DNA of 64,000 nucleotides from Paludibacteraceae bacterium. GTDB lineage: Bacteria > Bacteroidota > Bacteroidia > Bacteroidales > Paludibacteraceae. The position numbers and the translations under genes are program-made. Shown here one piece after another: positions 15,393 to 24,467 of the stretch. Location of the stretch: the NCBI GenBank assembly GCA_024401555.1, contig JAKSKV010000005.1:55703-119702 (forward strand), given 5' to 3'. Numbering within the stretch: the first letter of the stretch is position 1; the number at the start of each line of letters is the position of its first letter. The notes under the pieces are model-generated. The model made no database searches. It was given only the letters and a program-made list of their open reading frames with translations, and was not told the origin of the DNA.

Positions 15393-17942
15393 ATGAGAAA
15401 AAACACGCTTACATACAGGATCGTCGTAATTCTGCTCCTTTTGTGCCAAGCTGGTTGGATGCAGGCCATGGTTTACCATAGGACGCCCTATGCCATGACG
15501 CAACCCAATGGCGAGCGTGTAACCGTTTACCTTTACGGAAGCGACCTCTACATCGAAGCGGAAAGCGTTGACCGCTATACCCTCACGAAAGATGAAAAAA
15601 GCGGAGAAATATGCTATGCGTTGCTCTCCGCCGACAAAAGAGAATACGCCTCCTCTGGCATTGTTTACAAGGGAGGTGAAGCTCCGGATGCGGTGAAGAT
15701 GATTGTCGAGCCAGCCATCCGTATCACCCCAGAGAGCCGCAACGAAAAAATTGCCCAGACCAAGCTTAAACTGGGAAAAGAAATCGATGGCGAGCAGCCT
15801 ACCCTTCGCGCCGCCACTGCGCTTCCCGACACGGTCTATGGGCTTTGTATCCTGATCGATTTCCCTGATGAGAAATCGGCAGTCACCAGAGATCAGATCG
15901 AACAATTCCTGAATGGAGACAACAACCCGCAATTCGGCAACGCCCGCTCCATCAAAGAGTACTTCCAATGGATTTCCAGCGGCAAACTCACCTACATCAA
16001 CTATGTGCCGAAGAAGTTCTACACCACACCACAAAACCACTCCTACTATGCGCCACTAAATGCGACAGATTACACAATCAATCTGCTCATCCCTGAGATT
16101 CGGAACGCTATCAACGAGTGGGAAAAGGAGCAACCCGGCAACCTCTCCAAACTCAATAGAAACATTTATGGAGGTATCATGGCATTGAACATCCTCTATG
16201 CAGGAAAATGCGAAAACAAATGGGCGACAGGACTTTGGCCACACCAAAGCAACATGCAGATGAAATTGGACGGCAATACCTTCAGCCGCAACGCCTATCA
16301 CGCCTACCAAATCACAGACATCGACAAGAAGTTGACGATGGGAACCTTCGTCCATGAAAACGGACACCTCGTCTGCGGATGGCCTGATTTTTACCAGTAC
16401 GAGGAGCATGAAGCCAACAACGCAAGCACATACAATATCGGAGACGCTTTCTTCATCTCCAGCGAGACCAACCCCACCTACCCCAACGCCTGGGCGATGG
16501 ATCAATTGGGTTGGCTGACCGACAAACAGGACATCACCCAAGTGACGGGAGGGAAACAAATCACCCTTAAACAGGGCGTCGGACATGCCGCCGTTTATAG
16601 AGGCAAAGGGAAAAACAGCCAGGAAACTTTCTATATAGAGGTGAGAGACAGACATTACGCCACCTGGTACAACGATGACAAGGGAATATTCATTTGGCAC
16701 AGCAATGAAACCGGCGACAACAACTACCCCAACAAAGATGAGTTGTTGGATTGCCGTCCCGCAAGCAGCAACAATCCTTTTTGGGTAAAAGGAAACGGTC
16801 CAGACCATTTCAGCGACGAGACCAATCCAAGCGCAAAGTGGGTGGACGGCAGCAATTCAGGCATCTACCTATGGGATTTCAGCGCATACGGCGAGAGCAT
16901 GACGTTCCGATGCGGAGAATTTATCGAGACCCCAGAATTCACCAAGAAAGAGTTGAAGAAAGGAGGCGTCCACAACCACTATGTGGACACGTTGACCGTC
17001 GAAGGCGGTGTGGAGCCATACCGCATCATCGTTTACGAAGGCAAACTGCCCAATGGCATGACACTCAACGAGAACGGTGTCTTGACGGGCGCGCCGACAG
17101 AGGTGGGTGAAGAGAGCTTCACCGCACAGGTAATCGATTCAAGAGGCAAACAGGGATTCATGCGCTACACCCTCTCCGTCATCACATCCACGCCTTTCTA
17201 CGACCAACCAATCGCCATCCCCGGCAGTTTCCAAATGGAGGAGTATGACAAGGGAGGATATGGCATATCCTACCAATCGGACCGTCCAAGCAACTATATC
17301 CGAAACGACGAGGGGCTCTTCCCGCTCTTCCAATTCATCAATAGGCAAAACAACCAGCCTATCGGCTACACGGTCATTTACGGAGAGAACAACGAGTGGA
17401 CGCAATACACGATCAATGTGGAGGAGGAGCGCCTCTACAACCTGAGCATGCGTAACTCCACCAACTACGATGCTATATTGAGCATCGCGCTCGACTACGA
17501 GCCACTTGACACGATGCTCATCCATGGCGTTCCTAACGTAAGGGTAACCAGCAATAGCACAGGATATAAATACACCAACAAATTAATCGAACTGCCACAA
17601 GGCATACACACGCTTCGTTTCACGACGGAGAACACGACGCATCCACTCTACGTGGATAGTGTCTCCATCACCCCTTTGGCCGCTCCCACTTACAACGAGG
17701 ATATCACGGCAACGGAATATCACCTCTTGCAAAACCCCACAACAGAGGCCTTCACACTGATAGGAACATCGGGAGAAGAGATCATCTATGTCTATGCCTC
17801 AACAGGAGAATTGAAGGAGAAAATCACTTCCGAAAAGGGAGCGACGACCTTCGGCGAGGATTACAATGCGGGCCTATACCTATTGCGGATTATTTCGAAC
17901 AGGGCTCAATTCTCCATCAAGGGCTTAAAAGGTTTTAATTAA
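15393..17942 (+). CDS. Secreted M6-family metalloprotease, T9SS type A cargo
   Basis: The protein has 849 residues. A signal peptide (about 1-25) precedes a pro-region to about residue 140. The M6 catalytic domain carries HENGHLVCGWPD (H321, E322, H325, D332), matching HExxHxxGxxD of zinc metalloproteases of the immune inhibitor A group. At about 535-600 is a putative Ig domain (GGVEPYRI, LPNGMTLNENGVLTGAPT). A carbohydrate-binding-like beta domain follows (about 605-760). The last 80 residues form a T9SS type A sorting domain: LLQNPTTEAFTL, IYVYASTGEL, YNAGLYLLRI. It should be exported across the outer membrane and degrade extracellular protein. It has its own -7 element and runs alone. Confidence 0.88.
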   Translation: MRKNTLTYRIVVILLLLCQAGWMQAMVYHRTPYAMTQPNGERVTVYLYGSDLYIEAESVDRYTLTKDEKSGEICYALLSADKREYASSGIVYKGGEAPDAVKMIVEPAIRITPESRNEKIAQTKLKLGKEIDGEQPTLRAATALPDTVYGLCILIDFPDEKSAVTRDQIEQFLNGDNNPQFGNARSIKEYFQWISSGKLTYINYVPKKFYTTPQNHSYYAPLNATDYTINLLIPEIRNAINEWEKEQPGNLSKLNRNIYGGIMALNILYAGKCENKWATGLWPHQSNMQMKLDGNTFSRNAYHAYQITDIDKKLTMGTFVHENGHLVCGWPDFYQYEEHEANNASTYNIGDAFFISSETNPTYPNAWAMDQLGWLTDKQDITQVTGGKQITLKQGVGHAAVYRGKGKNSQETFYIEVRDRHYATWYNDDKGIFIWHSNETGDNNYPNKDELLDCRPASSNNPFWVKGNGPDHFSDETNPSAKWVDGSNSGIYLWDFSAYGESMTFRCGEFIETPEFTKKELKKGGVHNHYVDTLTVEGGVEPYRIIVYEGKLPNGMTLNENGVLTGAPTEVGEESFTAQVIDSRGKQGFMRYTLSVITSTPFYDQPIAIPGSFQMEEYDKGGYGISYQSDRPSNYIRNDEGLFPLFQFINRQNNQPIGYTVIYGENNEWTQYTINVEEERLYNLSMRNSTNYDAILSIALDYEPLDTMLIHGVPNVRVTSNSTGYKYTNKLIELPQGIHTLRFTTENTTHPLYVDSVSITPLAAPTYNEDITATEYHLLQNPTTEAFTLIGTSGEEIIYVYASTGELKEKITSEKGATTFGEDYNAGLYLLRIISNRAQFSIKGLKGFN

Positions 17943-18023
17943 TTAGTTTCGAACGACCTATACAATATAAATTTTAACTAAAAAAAAAATCGGCCAAACA
18001 TTTTTTTATACAAGATATATCTA

Positions 18024-18031
18024 TATCTTTG
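18024..18031 (+). promoter_or_regulatory. -7 element before the leader hairpin and GT-C-like gene
   Basis: TATCTTTG matches TAnnTTTG. The -33 region is T-rich but lacks a clear TTG. Transcription would begin near 18038 and meet the terminator-like hairpin at 18086-18121 before the gene. Confidence 0.55.
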
Positions 18032-18085
18032 CAGTGTAATGTTGTGAAACATGATTCTTTATAGATGTAAGGTTTATGGTTTTCT

Positions 18086-18121
18086 AAAAGCAAGCAATTT
18101 ATAGCTTGCTTTTGGTTTTTT
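18086..18121 (+). terminator. Terminator-like hairpin in the leader (possible attenuator)
   Basis: The perfect 10-bp arms AAAAGCAAGC and GCTTGCTTTT, with the 8-base loop AATTTATA, are followed by GG and six T. The hairpin lies between the promoter at 18024 and the start codon at 18124, so read-through or relief would be needed to express the gene. Confidence 0.65.
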
Positions 18122-18123
18122 AT

Positions 18124-19644
18124 ATGGTTTACAAATTGACTCACAACAACATGGAGGAGAAAAAAAATAACAACTGGTTTATCAAAGTTATGGGAGCCAT
18201 AGCGATGGTTTATCTTTTGCTTCCCAGCAACAACGCATCGCCGGACGCCTACGACTACGCTTGCAGCGCCAAGTATGGCGTGGACCTCTTCCACCCGCAC
18301 CATCTTCTTTTCAACGGATTCTTCCATCTGGAATACAAGATTTTAGGATCCATATTCCCATCCATCGATGTGCTGAAGATGATGCAAGCGACCAACGCTT
18401 TGTTCGCCTTAGCCACATTAGTCATCGCCTATAAGGCACTCAAAATGATCTGCTCCACCGTCAAGAGCCAGAATCTCATCTTTTTCTGCGCCAGCACCTT
18501 TGGTATGCTTCGATTCGCGACAGACGGCGAGACCTACATCATACCGCTCTTCTTTTGCCTCTTGGCCACACTATTCTTCGTGAAAGGAATCCAGAAAGAG
18601 AACCCAACATTCGCCTTTTGGAGCGGACTATCCTTCGCTGTGGCTTGCCTCTTCCATCAGACTGCCCTCTTTTGGGGAATAGGACTTTGGATCGGATATA
18701 TGATCGATCGCAGAAAGATAAGCTTGACATTGTTCACGCTTGCTTCGTTGACGATTCCCGTAGTTTACATGCTACTGATGCCAAGGAGCGAAGATGGTCA
18801 TCTCCTTCCGGATTTATTCAGATTCATGACAGACTACTACCACTCCGATTCGGCTGAAATCCAATTCGGTTGGACCAATATCATACTGACCCCCATCAAT
18901 CTATTCCGCACCATTTACCAAGTTCACGGGAACATTCCGGTCATACTGAAAGGGAATTACGGGCACATTGTGATTTGCGTCATAGCCATGATAATAGCAA
19001 TTTTTTTTCTCGGCTTCTGCCTATACTCTTTGGTGGCAGACAGAAGGATGGGTACGCATTTTTCCATGCCCGATTTGAAGGTCATAGAGATCAGCCACAT
19101 CATCGCATTCACCCTCAGCCTACTCTTCGCCTTTTTCTCCCACGGCAACGCTGAATTCATGGTAATGCTTCCACTCTGCGCAGCCTTCTTCCTCCATGCC
19201 TTTATCGAGGAGGAATCCATACTCTACGGTTTCGCGCTCTCCGCCTTCCTATGGAACGTTTCTACCGCAATCGTGCCATCCCATCAACTCAACTACTACA
19301 ACGAGGAAGCCATTGTCGAACACATACACAACCATCCACAAGCCACCTACCTTCTGCGGGAAAAGAACAGTGTGGGCAACAAATATTTTTACAGATTCGG
19401 CGTGCAGCCTCAGGCCAACTTAGTACGAGCTGATAGAGAGAAGAGTGTGGCGGATTTGCGGAGAGAGAACTTGACCAATCCTGACATGGAGATCTATACC
19501 GACGTGATCAGTCGCCCGACACCGCTCTCCAGGGGAACCATGTTGAATAAGGATAAAATCTCATGCAAGAAAATCGAAGAGGCGCTTCCAATCCCCTGCG
19601 CCATGGGCGATTACTCCCTGGATCTGATTACATTTAACGAATAA
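18124..19644 (+). CDS. Polytopic membrane protein, GT-C glycosyltransferase-like
   Basis: The protein has about 506 residues and roughly ten hydrophobic segments. After the first helix comes an acidic loop with PDAYDYACSAKYG and then FHPHHLLFN. This resembles the Asp-containing first periplasmic loop of GT-C fold mannosyl- and arabinosyltransferases that use polyprenyl-phosphate sugars. The C-terminal 120 residues are soluble. It converges with a flippase gene 8 bases away, which suggests a role in surface glycan assembly (inference). Start choice is uncertain: ATG 18124 sits 2 bases after the hairpin's T-run; ATG 18151 is the alternative. The donor and acceptor are unknown. Confidence 0.6.
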   Translation: MVYKLTHNNMEEKKNNNWFIKVMGAIAMVYLLLPSNNASPDAYDYACSAKYGVDLFHPHHLLFNGFFHLEYKILGSIFPSIDVLKMMQATNALFALATLVIAYKALKMICSTVKSQNLIFFCASTFGMLRFATDGETYIIPLFFCLLATLFFVKGIQKENPTFAFWSGLSFAVACLFHQTALFWGIGLWIGYMIDRRKISLTLFTLASLTIPVVYMLLMPRSEDGHLLPDLFRFMTDYYHSDSAEIQFGWTNIILTPINLFRTIYQVHGNIPVILKGNYGHIVICVIAMIIAIFFLGFCLYSLVADRRMGTHFSMPDLKVIEISHIIAFTLSLLFAFFSHGNAEFMVMLPLCAAFFLHAFIEEESILYGFALSAFLWNVSTAIVPSHQLNYYNEEAIVEHIHNHPQATYLLREKNSVGNKYFYRFGVQPQANLVRADREKSVADLRRENLTNPDMEIYTDVISRPTPLSRGTMLNKDKISCKKIEEALPIPCAMGDYSLDLITFNE

Positions 19645-19651
19645 CAGAGAA

Positions 19652-21088
19652 TCAATTTCCCTTTTTCAGGAAGGCATTCAGCACATCCTCCAATACGGTA
19701 GAACCTAAGATTTTAGCAGGCAATAAATAGGTCACACCACCGACCACCAGTTGCAAAAGAAGTTTCAGGTGTATCTCCAAGGAGAGTGTACCTACCAGAT
19801 AGACGCAACCACCCATGAAGAGGGAGAGAATTATATAGGGGAAGATATCTTTCAATTGATTGAATATCGAATAGGCCACCACCCTTCTCACAAAGAAGAG
19901 GTCCACCGCATAAGAGAGAAGGTTTGCCGCCACGATTCCCCACAGGATCATATAGACCGAATCGTGGAAAAGGACGAGGAAGAGAATGGTCAACACATTA
20001 CGTACCACCTCCAACAGAAGATTATACTTGGTGAAACCCTTCACCACCATTAAATTCAGATACATGACATGCATAGGGCCGACTAAACCCGCCACCGCCA
20101 ATACCCTGAAATAGGGCACAATCTCCGACCACTTCGCACCTAATATCACCATCTCCAAATTGTCGAAACAGGCCATCGCACCCATCATTACGGGGAAGAT
20201 AGCAAAAGCCACCACGCGCATCATCTTACGCAAGTAGGTAAGTTGACGGGAGGGTTCCTCATTCAATTTGGACAAGACAGGCAAAGCGACGCCCGCAAAG
20301 GTGCCGGAGATGATATTGACCGGCAAAATGTAGAATTTATACGACTCCGCATAATAACCCAATCGTTCCTCTCCAAAGTAGCGGCCGATGTAGGGGTTAT
20401 AGACATATCTAGCCAATGTGTTCAAGAGATTGGTGCCTATTAAAGAAAAACTAAAGGAGAAGAGCTCCTTTAGCACCTCGAAACGTGGCGTACAATTGGG
20501 TAACCATCCGCAGAAGAGCCACAAAAGAGTCGTCTTTACCGCACTCTGCAAAACAATCTGCCATGCCAACGCCCAGTAACTATACCCTTTCAAAATCAAC
20601 AGAATCGTCACGATTCCCGACACCAACGCACCCATCAAACTGGCGATGGACATCTTTTTGAAGGACAACGACTTGGTCAGTTGGATGATCGGAACAATAC
20701 CCAAGGAGTTGAAAACCACAGAGAGGAAAAGCAGGTGGGAGAGCGTCTCCAGTTCAGGCATCTTGCAATAGTCCGCTATGGTTGGGGAAAAGAGGAAAAG
20801 CAGGATGTAAAAAAGGAGGCTTAAGGCGACATTGAACGAGAGTACGGCCACATACTCGCCATCGCTATTCTCTTTGCGTCGTATCATAGCGGAGGAGAAA
20901 CCACTCTCCACCAAGATGTTGGAGAGGGCCGTAAAAATCGCCAAGGCACCGATCAAACCAAACTCACGGGGAGACAAAAGCCTCATCGTGATCAACCCCA
21001 CACCCAAGGCCACCATTTGGAATCCCACCTTATCCAAAGCGTTCCACAAGATGGAGCGAGCCGTCTGTTTTTTCAAATCCTGTTCCAT
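19652..21088 (-). CDS. Lipopolysaccharide/polysaccharide flippase (WzxC-like, MOP superfamily)
   Basis: The protein of 478 residues has 12-14 predicted membrane helices. It begins QTARSILWNALDKVGFQ, and LLSPREFGLIGALAIF is the typical N-terminal signature of the WzxC/TuaB branch of polysaccharide exporters. It should flip lipid-linked oligosaccharides across the inner membrane. It is not in a full glycan gene cluster here; only the GT-C-like gene is next to it, in convergent orientation. Divergent promoters separate it from the LOG gene. Confidence 0.85.
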   Translation of the reverse strand: MEQDLKKQTARSILWNALDKVGFQMVALGVGLITMRLLSPREFGLIGALAIFTALSNILVESGFSSAMIRRKENSDGEYVAVLSFNVALSLLFYILLFLFSPTIADYCKMPELETLSHLLFLSVVFNSLGIVPIIQLTKSLSFKKMSIASLMGALVSGIVTILLILKGYSYWALAWQIVLQSAVKTTLLWLFCGWLPNCTPRFEVLKELFSFSFSLIGTNLLNTLARYVYNPYIGRYFGEERLGYYAESYKFYILPVNIISGTFAGVALPVLSKLNEEPSRQLTYLRKMMRVVAFAIFPVMMGAMACFDNLEMVILGAKWSEIVPYFRVLAVAGLVGPMHVMYLNLMVVKGFTKYNLLLEVVRNVLTILFLVLFHDSVYMILWGIVAANLLSYAVDLFFVRRVVAYSIFNQLKDIFPYIILSLFMGGCVYLVGTLSLEIHLKLLLQLVVGGVTYLLPAKILGSTVLEDVLNAFLKKGN

Positions 21089-21096
21089 ATCGAACG

Positions 21097-21104
21097 CAAA
21101 GATA
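21097..21104 (-). promoter_or_regulatory. -7 element of the flippase gene
   Basis: TATCTTTG on the minus strand lies 8 bases before the start codon, so the leader would be very short or absent. It is back-to-back with the element at 21117. Confidence 0.5.
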
Positions 21105-21116
21105 GGTTTATTTCGT

Positions 21117-21124
21117 TATATTTG
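21117..21124 (+). promoter_or_regulatory. -7 element of the LOG-sacsin operon
   Basis: TATATTTG is 21 bases before the chosen ATG 21146, which leaves a leader of roughly 15 bases and supports that start over upstream in-frame codons. Confidence 0.6.
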
Positions 21125-21145
21125 CGAAAGAAAATAAGGAATGAC

Positions 21146-21727
21146 ATGACAAAGAGAGTGTGCGTTTACTGTGCGTCCAGTTCACAAGTGGATGACAAAT
21201 ACAAAATGGCAGCCCGCCGTTTGGGAGAGATTCTCTCCGAAAACAACATCGGTTGTAACTATGGAGGTGGTGCCATCGGTTTAATGGGCGAATTGGCCCA
21301 ATCCATGGTGGATCACCACGGCGACATCACAGGCATCATCCCCCGCTTCATGGTGGAACGAGGTTGGGACAATCCCTTAGTGAAGGAGATAGAGACGCCT
21401 GACATGCATTCCCGCAAGGAGCGGATGGTGCAGGATGTGGATGCGGCCATTGCCCTTCCCGGCGGATGCGGCACACTGGAGGAGCTTCTGGAGATCATCA
21501 CCTGGAAACAGCTTGGCCTCTTCCTCAAACCTATCATCATCCTCAATGTGGACCACTACTTCGACCCACTGGTTGCCATGTTGGACAAGTGCGTGGAGGA
21601 GAACTTCATGTCAGAACAGCTGAAAAAGACCTGGACCGTCGTCTCCTCCGCGGAGGAGGTGTTGCCCGCCATCCAACAAGCCCACGGCTGGGAGGAGGCG
21701 GATTCCCACAAATACGCAAGTCTATAA
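21146..21727 (+). CDS. LOG-family nucleotide 5'-monophosphate phosphoribohydrolase
   Basis: This cytoplasmic Rossmann-fold protein has 193 residues. The signature PGGCGTLEE (about 107-115) and the upstream SRKERMVQ segment are the catalytic motifs of LOG / TIGR00730 proteins, which cleave ribose phosphate from nucleoside monophosphates. In plants they activate cytokinins; in bacteria the physiological substrate is mostly unclear. It starts MTKRVCVYCASSS, the usual family start. The reading frame extends further upstream but that part overlaps the divergent flippase and precedes the promoter. Twenty-four bases separate it from the sacsin-like ATPase gene. Confidence 0.9.
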   Translation: MTKRVCVYCASSSQVDDKYKMAARRLGEILSENNIGCNYGGGAIGLMGELAQSMVDHHGDITGIIPRFMVERGWDNPLVKEIETPDMHSRKERMVQDVDAAIALPGGCGTLEELLEIITWKQLGLFLKPIIILNVDHYFDPLVAMLDKCVEENFMSEQLKKTWTVVSSAEEVLPAIQQAHGWEEADSHKYASL

Positions 21728-21751
21728 CACTCACAAATACGCTATACGAAC

Positions 21752-24334
21752 ATGGGGAAAGAGCAAGAATGGTTTGACAAACTAACCGCCAAACGCACCC
21801 AACTGGCCAAACAACTCAAGGATCCTGCCGCCGCTGGGTTCTGGCACTCTGTCGTGGACAAATATTCGGACGAGGCGCACTTCATCAACGAATTGCTACA
21901 AAACTCAGACGACGCACTGGCCAGCACGGTGAACATCAAGCTCTACGCCGACCGTATCGAGTATAGCCACAACGGCACCGTCGCCTTCTCCATCAGTGAT
22001 CCCGACAAGGAGGGTAAAGACGCGGAGCGGGGCCACCTCAACGCCATCACCTCCATCGGCGCCAGCACCAAAGGGGGCGGCAACGCCATCGGAAAGTTTG
22101 GTATCGGGTTCAAATCCGTTTTCAGATACACGGATTGTCCCCACATCGAAGACGACAATTTCAGTTTTGAGATTCACGACTACATCGTGCCTATCAAAGC
22201 CGACAGGGGACAAATCCACCGGACAAAGGGAGAGACCACCTTCTCCCTTCCTCTGAAGAACGCGGAGAAAGATTACCCAGACATTCTGAAAAAATTGCAG
22301 ACGCTCTATCGACCACTGCTCTTCCTCTCCCACTTACGAAGAATCCATTGGGAAGCGGACGGTAAAGAGGGAAACTACCAACTCGACATCCTTGCGCAAG
22401 AACAGATCGGCCATATCCAATACGACTTCGTGCAACTGAAAAGAGAGGTGGAGGAAACTTGCGAATCATTTCACTACCACCGCTACAAAGCGGGATGCGC
22501 CATCGCCATATCCGCCACCGAAACGGGTGAGCCTCAACCGCTATCGCACGAAGAGAACATCTTCTGCTTCTTTCCGACCAAGGTAAGAAATCCATTCCCC
22601 TTTGTGATACACGCACCATTCCTCCTAACCGACAACCGGGAAGGCATCAAGTTCCACGAATCATGGAACCAACAACAGATCCGCCTTTTAGGAGAGATGG
22701 CGGGAGACGCCTTGGAGCACTTGGCGAGAAAACGATTGTTGGGCGACCACCTATTCCAAATCATTCCGACGGATCGGGACGAATTCAGCAACAAAAACGA
22801 AGACGCACCCTTGGCGCCCATCTACGACGCTATTGTACAAAGACTCAAAAGCGCCGCTCTTTTCGTGACGGACGACGGAGAATATGTGGATGCGGCACAC
22901 ACCCGATACAGTAGCAGCAACACCCTTCGTGAACTTTTCATCGGAGCGAACGAATACACCATCGACCTGACGGAAGAGCCGATGAAATGGGCATTCCGGG
23001 CAGTCACCGAAGCGGAAGACGAAGTCAAAAAGAGGTGGTTGAAATATCTGCAGGAGAATCAACTCATCGCCTACCAGCCCTCCATCCGGGACATTGTAGA
23101 TTCCCTCTCCATCGAGGAGCTGGAGGAGCAAACCATTGATTGGTTCAAGGCCTTCTACATCTGTCTGGCAAAGAGCAAATACCAACTTTCGGACGAGGCC
23201 ATCTTCCTCTGTTCCGACAGCAAGGTAAGGCCACTATACGAAGCGGGCGACCCAATCCCCCGCATCTTCCTTTCAGAAGGAACCGAGCGGAAATTCATCG
23301 CCATACACCCTGCACTGGTCCAAGACGAAAAGTGTCGAACCGCTTTGCAGAAGATTGGCATCAAAGAGCCTGGTCTGGAAACTGAGGTATTCCAGAACAT
23401 CCTTCCGATCTACGCGGGAAACAGAGGCGGAGAACTCTCCCCTGAGGAACATGCCAAACACCTGGTTCTTCTCTACGAATGTTACCTATCCTACCCTCCT
23501 TTCGGAGAGGAGCAGCAGCAATATCTCCAGCAGATCAAGGAGATTGCCTTCCTTCCCGTATCCGATTACCAAGGGAACTACCTTCTCAAGAGAGGCTCGG
23601 ATTGCGTCTTGCGCAGCCGACTGCTCAACGACTACTGGGAGGGATGTCCAGAGGTCTTTTTTGTGGAGAGGGAGACCATTCTAAGCCATATATCACCAGA
23701 GAAAAGAGAGCGTTTCTATGTCTTTTTGGAGGGGCTTGGCGTCGCCGCTGGATTGGAAATCCAAGAGGTGGAGAGAGCAGTCAACAGAGAGATTTCGCAA
23801 AGGATGAACCTTCAACCGACCAGCCTCCGTCAATACGATAACGGAGCGCAAATCGTCATCGACAAAGAGATCCGCGGATGGGACTTTTTCATCCACCATC
23901 TGACACCCAAACGTTCACAAGCCCTCTTCCAACTGCTCAACGACGAAATTCAAAGGAGCACCTCCTTTCTCTTCGCACAATCGTTGGTGGGCCGATATAG
24001 CTACATCGAAAAGGGCAAACAGGGAAGAACCGAAGAGCGACTCTCCCGCACCACCGCCAGCAAAGTGCTTCACGAAGATCCTTGGCTCTACAACCAAGCG
24101 GAGATCGCCTGCGCGCCCAACTCTTTCGCTGACACCGCGCAATTATCCACCCTATACAGCATCGCGCAAATGGACATCTTCTTTTTCCTTGGCATCAAAA
24201 TCGCCGACGAACTCAAGGAGTTGAACCGTGAGCAAAGGGAGGCAATCGACATCGTCAACAAGTTCAAGGCCCACGGTTTCACCATCCGTGACATGGAAGA
24301 GATGCTCAAAGAGCGAATCGGAAAGGGAGAATAG
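21752..24334 (+). CDS. Sacsin/Hsp90-like GHKL ATPase-domain protein
   Basis: The protein has 860 residues, without signal or membrane segments. The N-terminal GHKL fold shows the N-box FINELLQNSDDA (about 44-55), SIGASTK (101-107) and the glycine-rich lid IGKFGIGFKSVF (113-124), as in sacsin-type bacterial ATPases. The usual DxGxG motif is not intact: the equivalent region reads SISDPDKEGKD and is longer than normal. The C-terminal 600 residues are soluble alpha/beta without any nuclease or protease motif I recognise. It is probably co-transcribed with the LOG gene. Function unknown; a chaperone-like or defence-related role is possible, because such ATPases occur in defence loci, but the neighbourhood is not a defence island. 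Confidence 0.75.
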   Translation: MGKEQEWFDKLTAKRTQLAKQLKDPAAAGFWHSVVDKYSDEAHFINELLQNSDDALASTVNIKLYADRIEYSHNGTVAFSISDPDKEGKDAERGHLNAITSIGASTKGGGNAIGKFGIGFKSVFRYTDCPHIEDDNFSFEIHDYIVPIKADRGQIHRTKGETTFSLPLKNAEKDYPDILKKLQTLYRPLLFLSHLRRIHWEADGKEGNYQLDILAQEQIGHIQYDFVQLKREVEETCESFHYHRYKAGCAIAISATETGEPQPLSHEENIFCFFPTKVRNPFPFVIHAPFLLTDNREGIKFHESWNQQQIRLLGEMAGDALEHLARKRLLGDHLFQIIPTDRDEFSNKNEDAPLAPIYDAIVQRLKSAALFVTDDGEYVDAAHTRYSSSNTLRELFIGANEYTIDLTEEPMKWAFRAVTEAEDEVKKRWLKYLQENQLIAYQPSIRDIVDSLSIEELEEQTIDWFKAFYICLAKSKYQLSDEAIFLCSDSKVRPLYEAGDPIPRIFLSEGTERKFIAIHPALVQDEKCRTALQKIGIKEPGLETEVFQNILPIYAGNRGGELSPEEHAKHLVLLYECYLSYPPFGEEQQQYLQQIKEIAFLPVSDYQGNYLLKRGSDCVLRSRLLNDYWEGCPEVFFVERETILSHISPEKRERFYVFLEGLGVAAGLEIQEVERAVNREISQRMNLQPTSLRQYDNGAQIVIDKEIRGWDFFIHHLTPKRSQALFQLLNDEIQRSTSFLFAQSLVGRYSYIEKGKQGRTEERLSRTTASKVLHEDPWLYNQAEIACAPNSFADTAQLSTLYSIAQMDIFFFLGIKIADELKELNREQREAIDIVNKFKAHGFTIRDMEEMLKERIGKGE

Positions 24335-24467
24335 TTCAAGATGACCGCAATTGTTAAACATTGAAAAAATCAACGGTTTCATCGCAAAAATTAGCGACAT
24401 ATTGTCCGTATTATATACAATCGTATTGATTATTTCCCTATTTTTACATTTTAGAAACTGAAGTGGA

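Noticed and set aside
15315-16808. Minus-strand frames of about 240-250 codons
   Set aside because: They lie opposite the M6 protease gene, which has the full HExxHxxGxxD motif and a sorting domain.
18106-18123. TTG start for the GT-C-like gene
   Set aside because: That codon lies within the 3' arm of the terminator-like hairpin; ATG 18124 or 18151 is more plausible.
21752-24334. Calling the sacsin-like ATPase a proven anti-phage system
   Set aside because: No nuclease, helicase or mobile-element neighbours are present and the locus is surrounded by housekeeping and envelope genes; it is kept only as a hypothesis.
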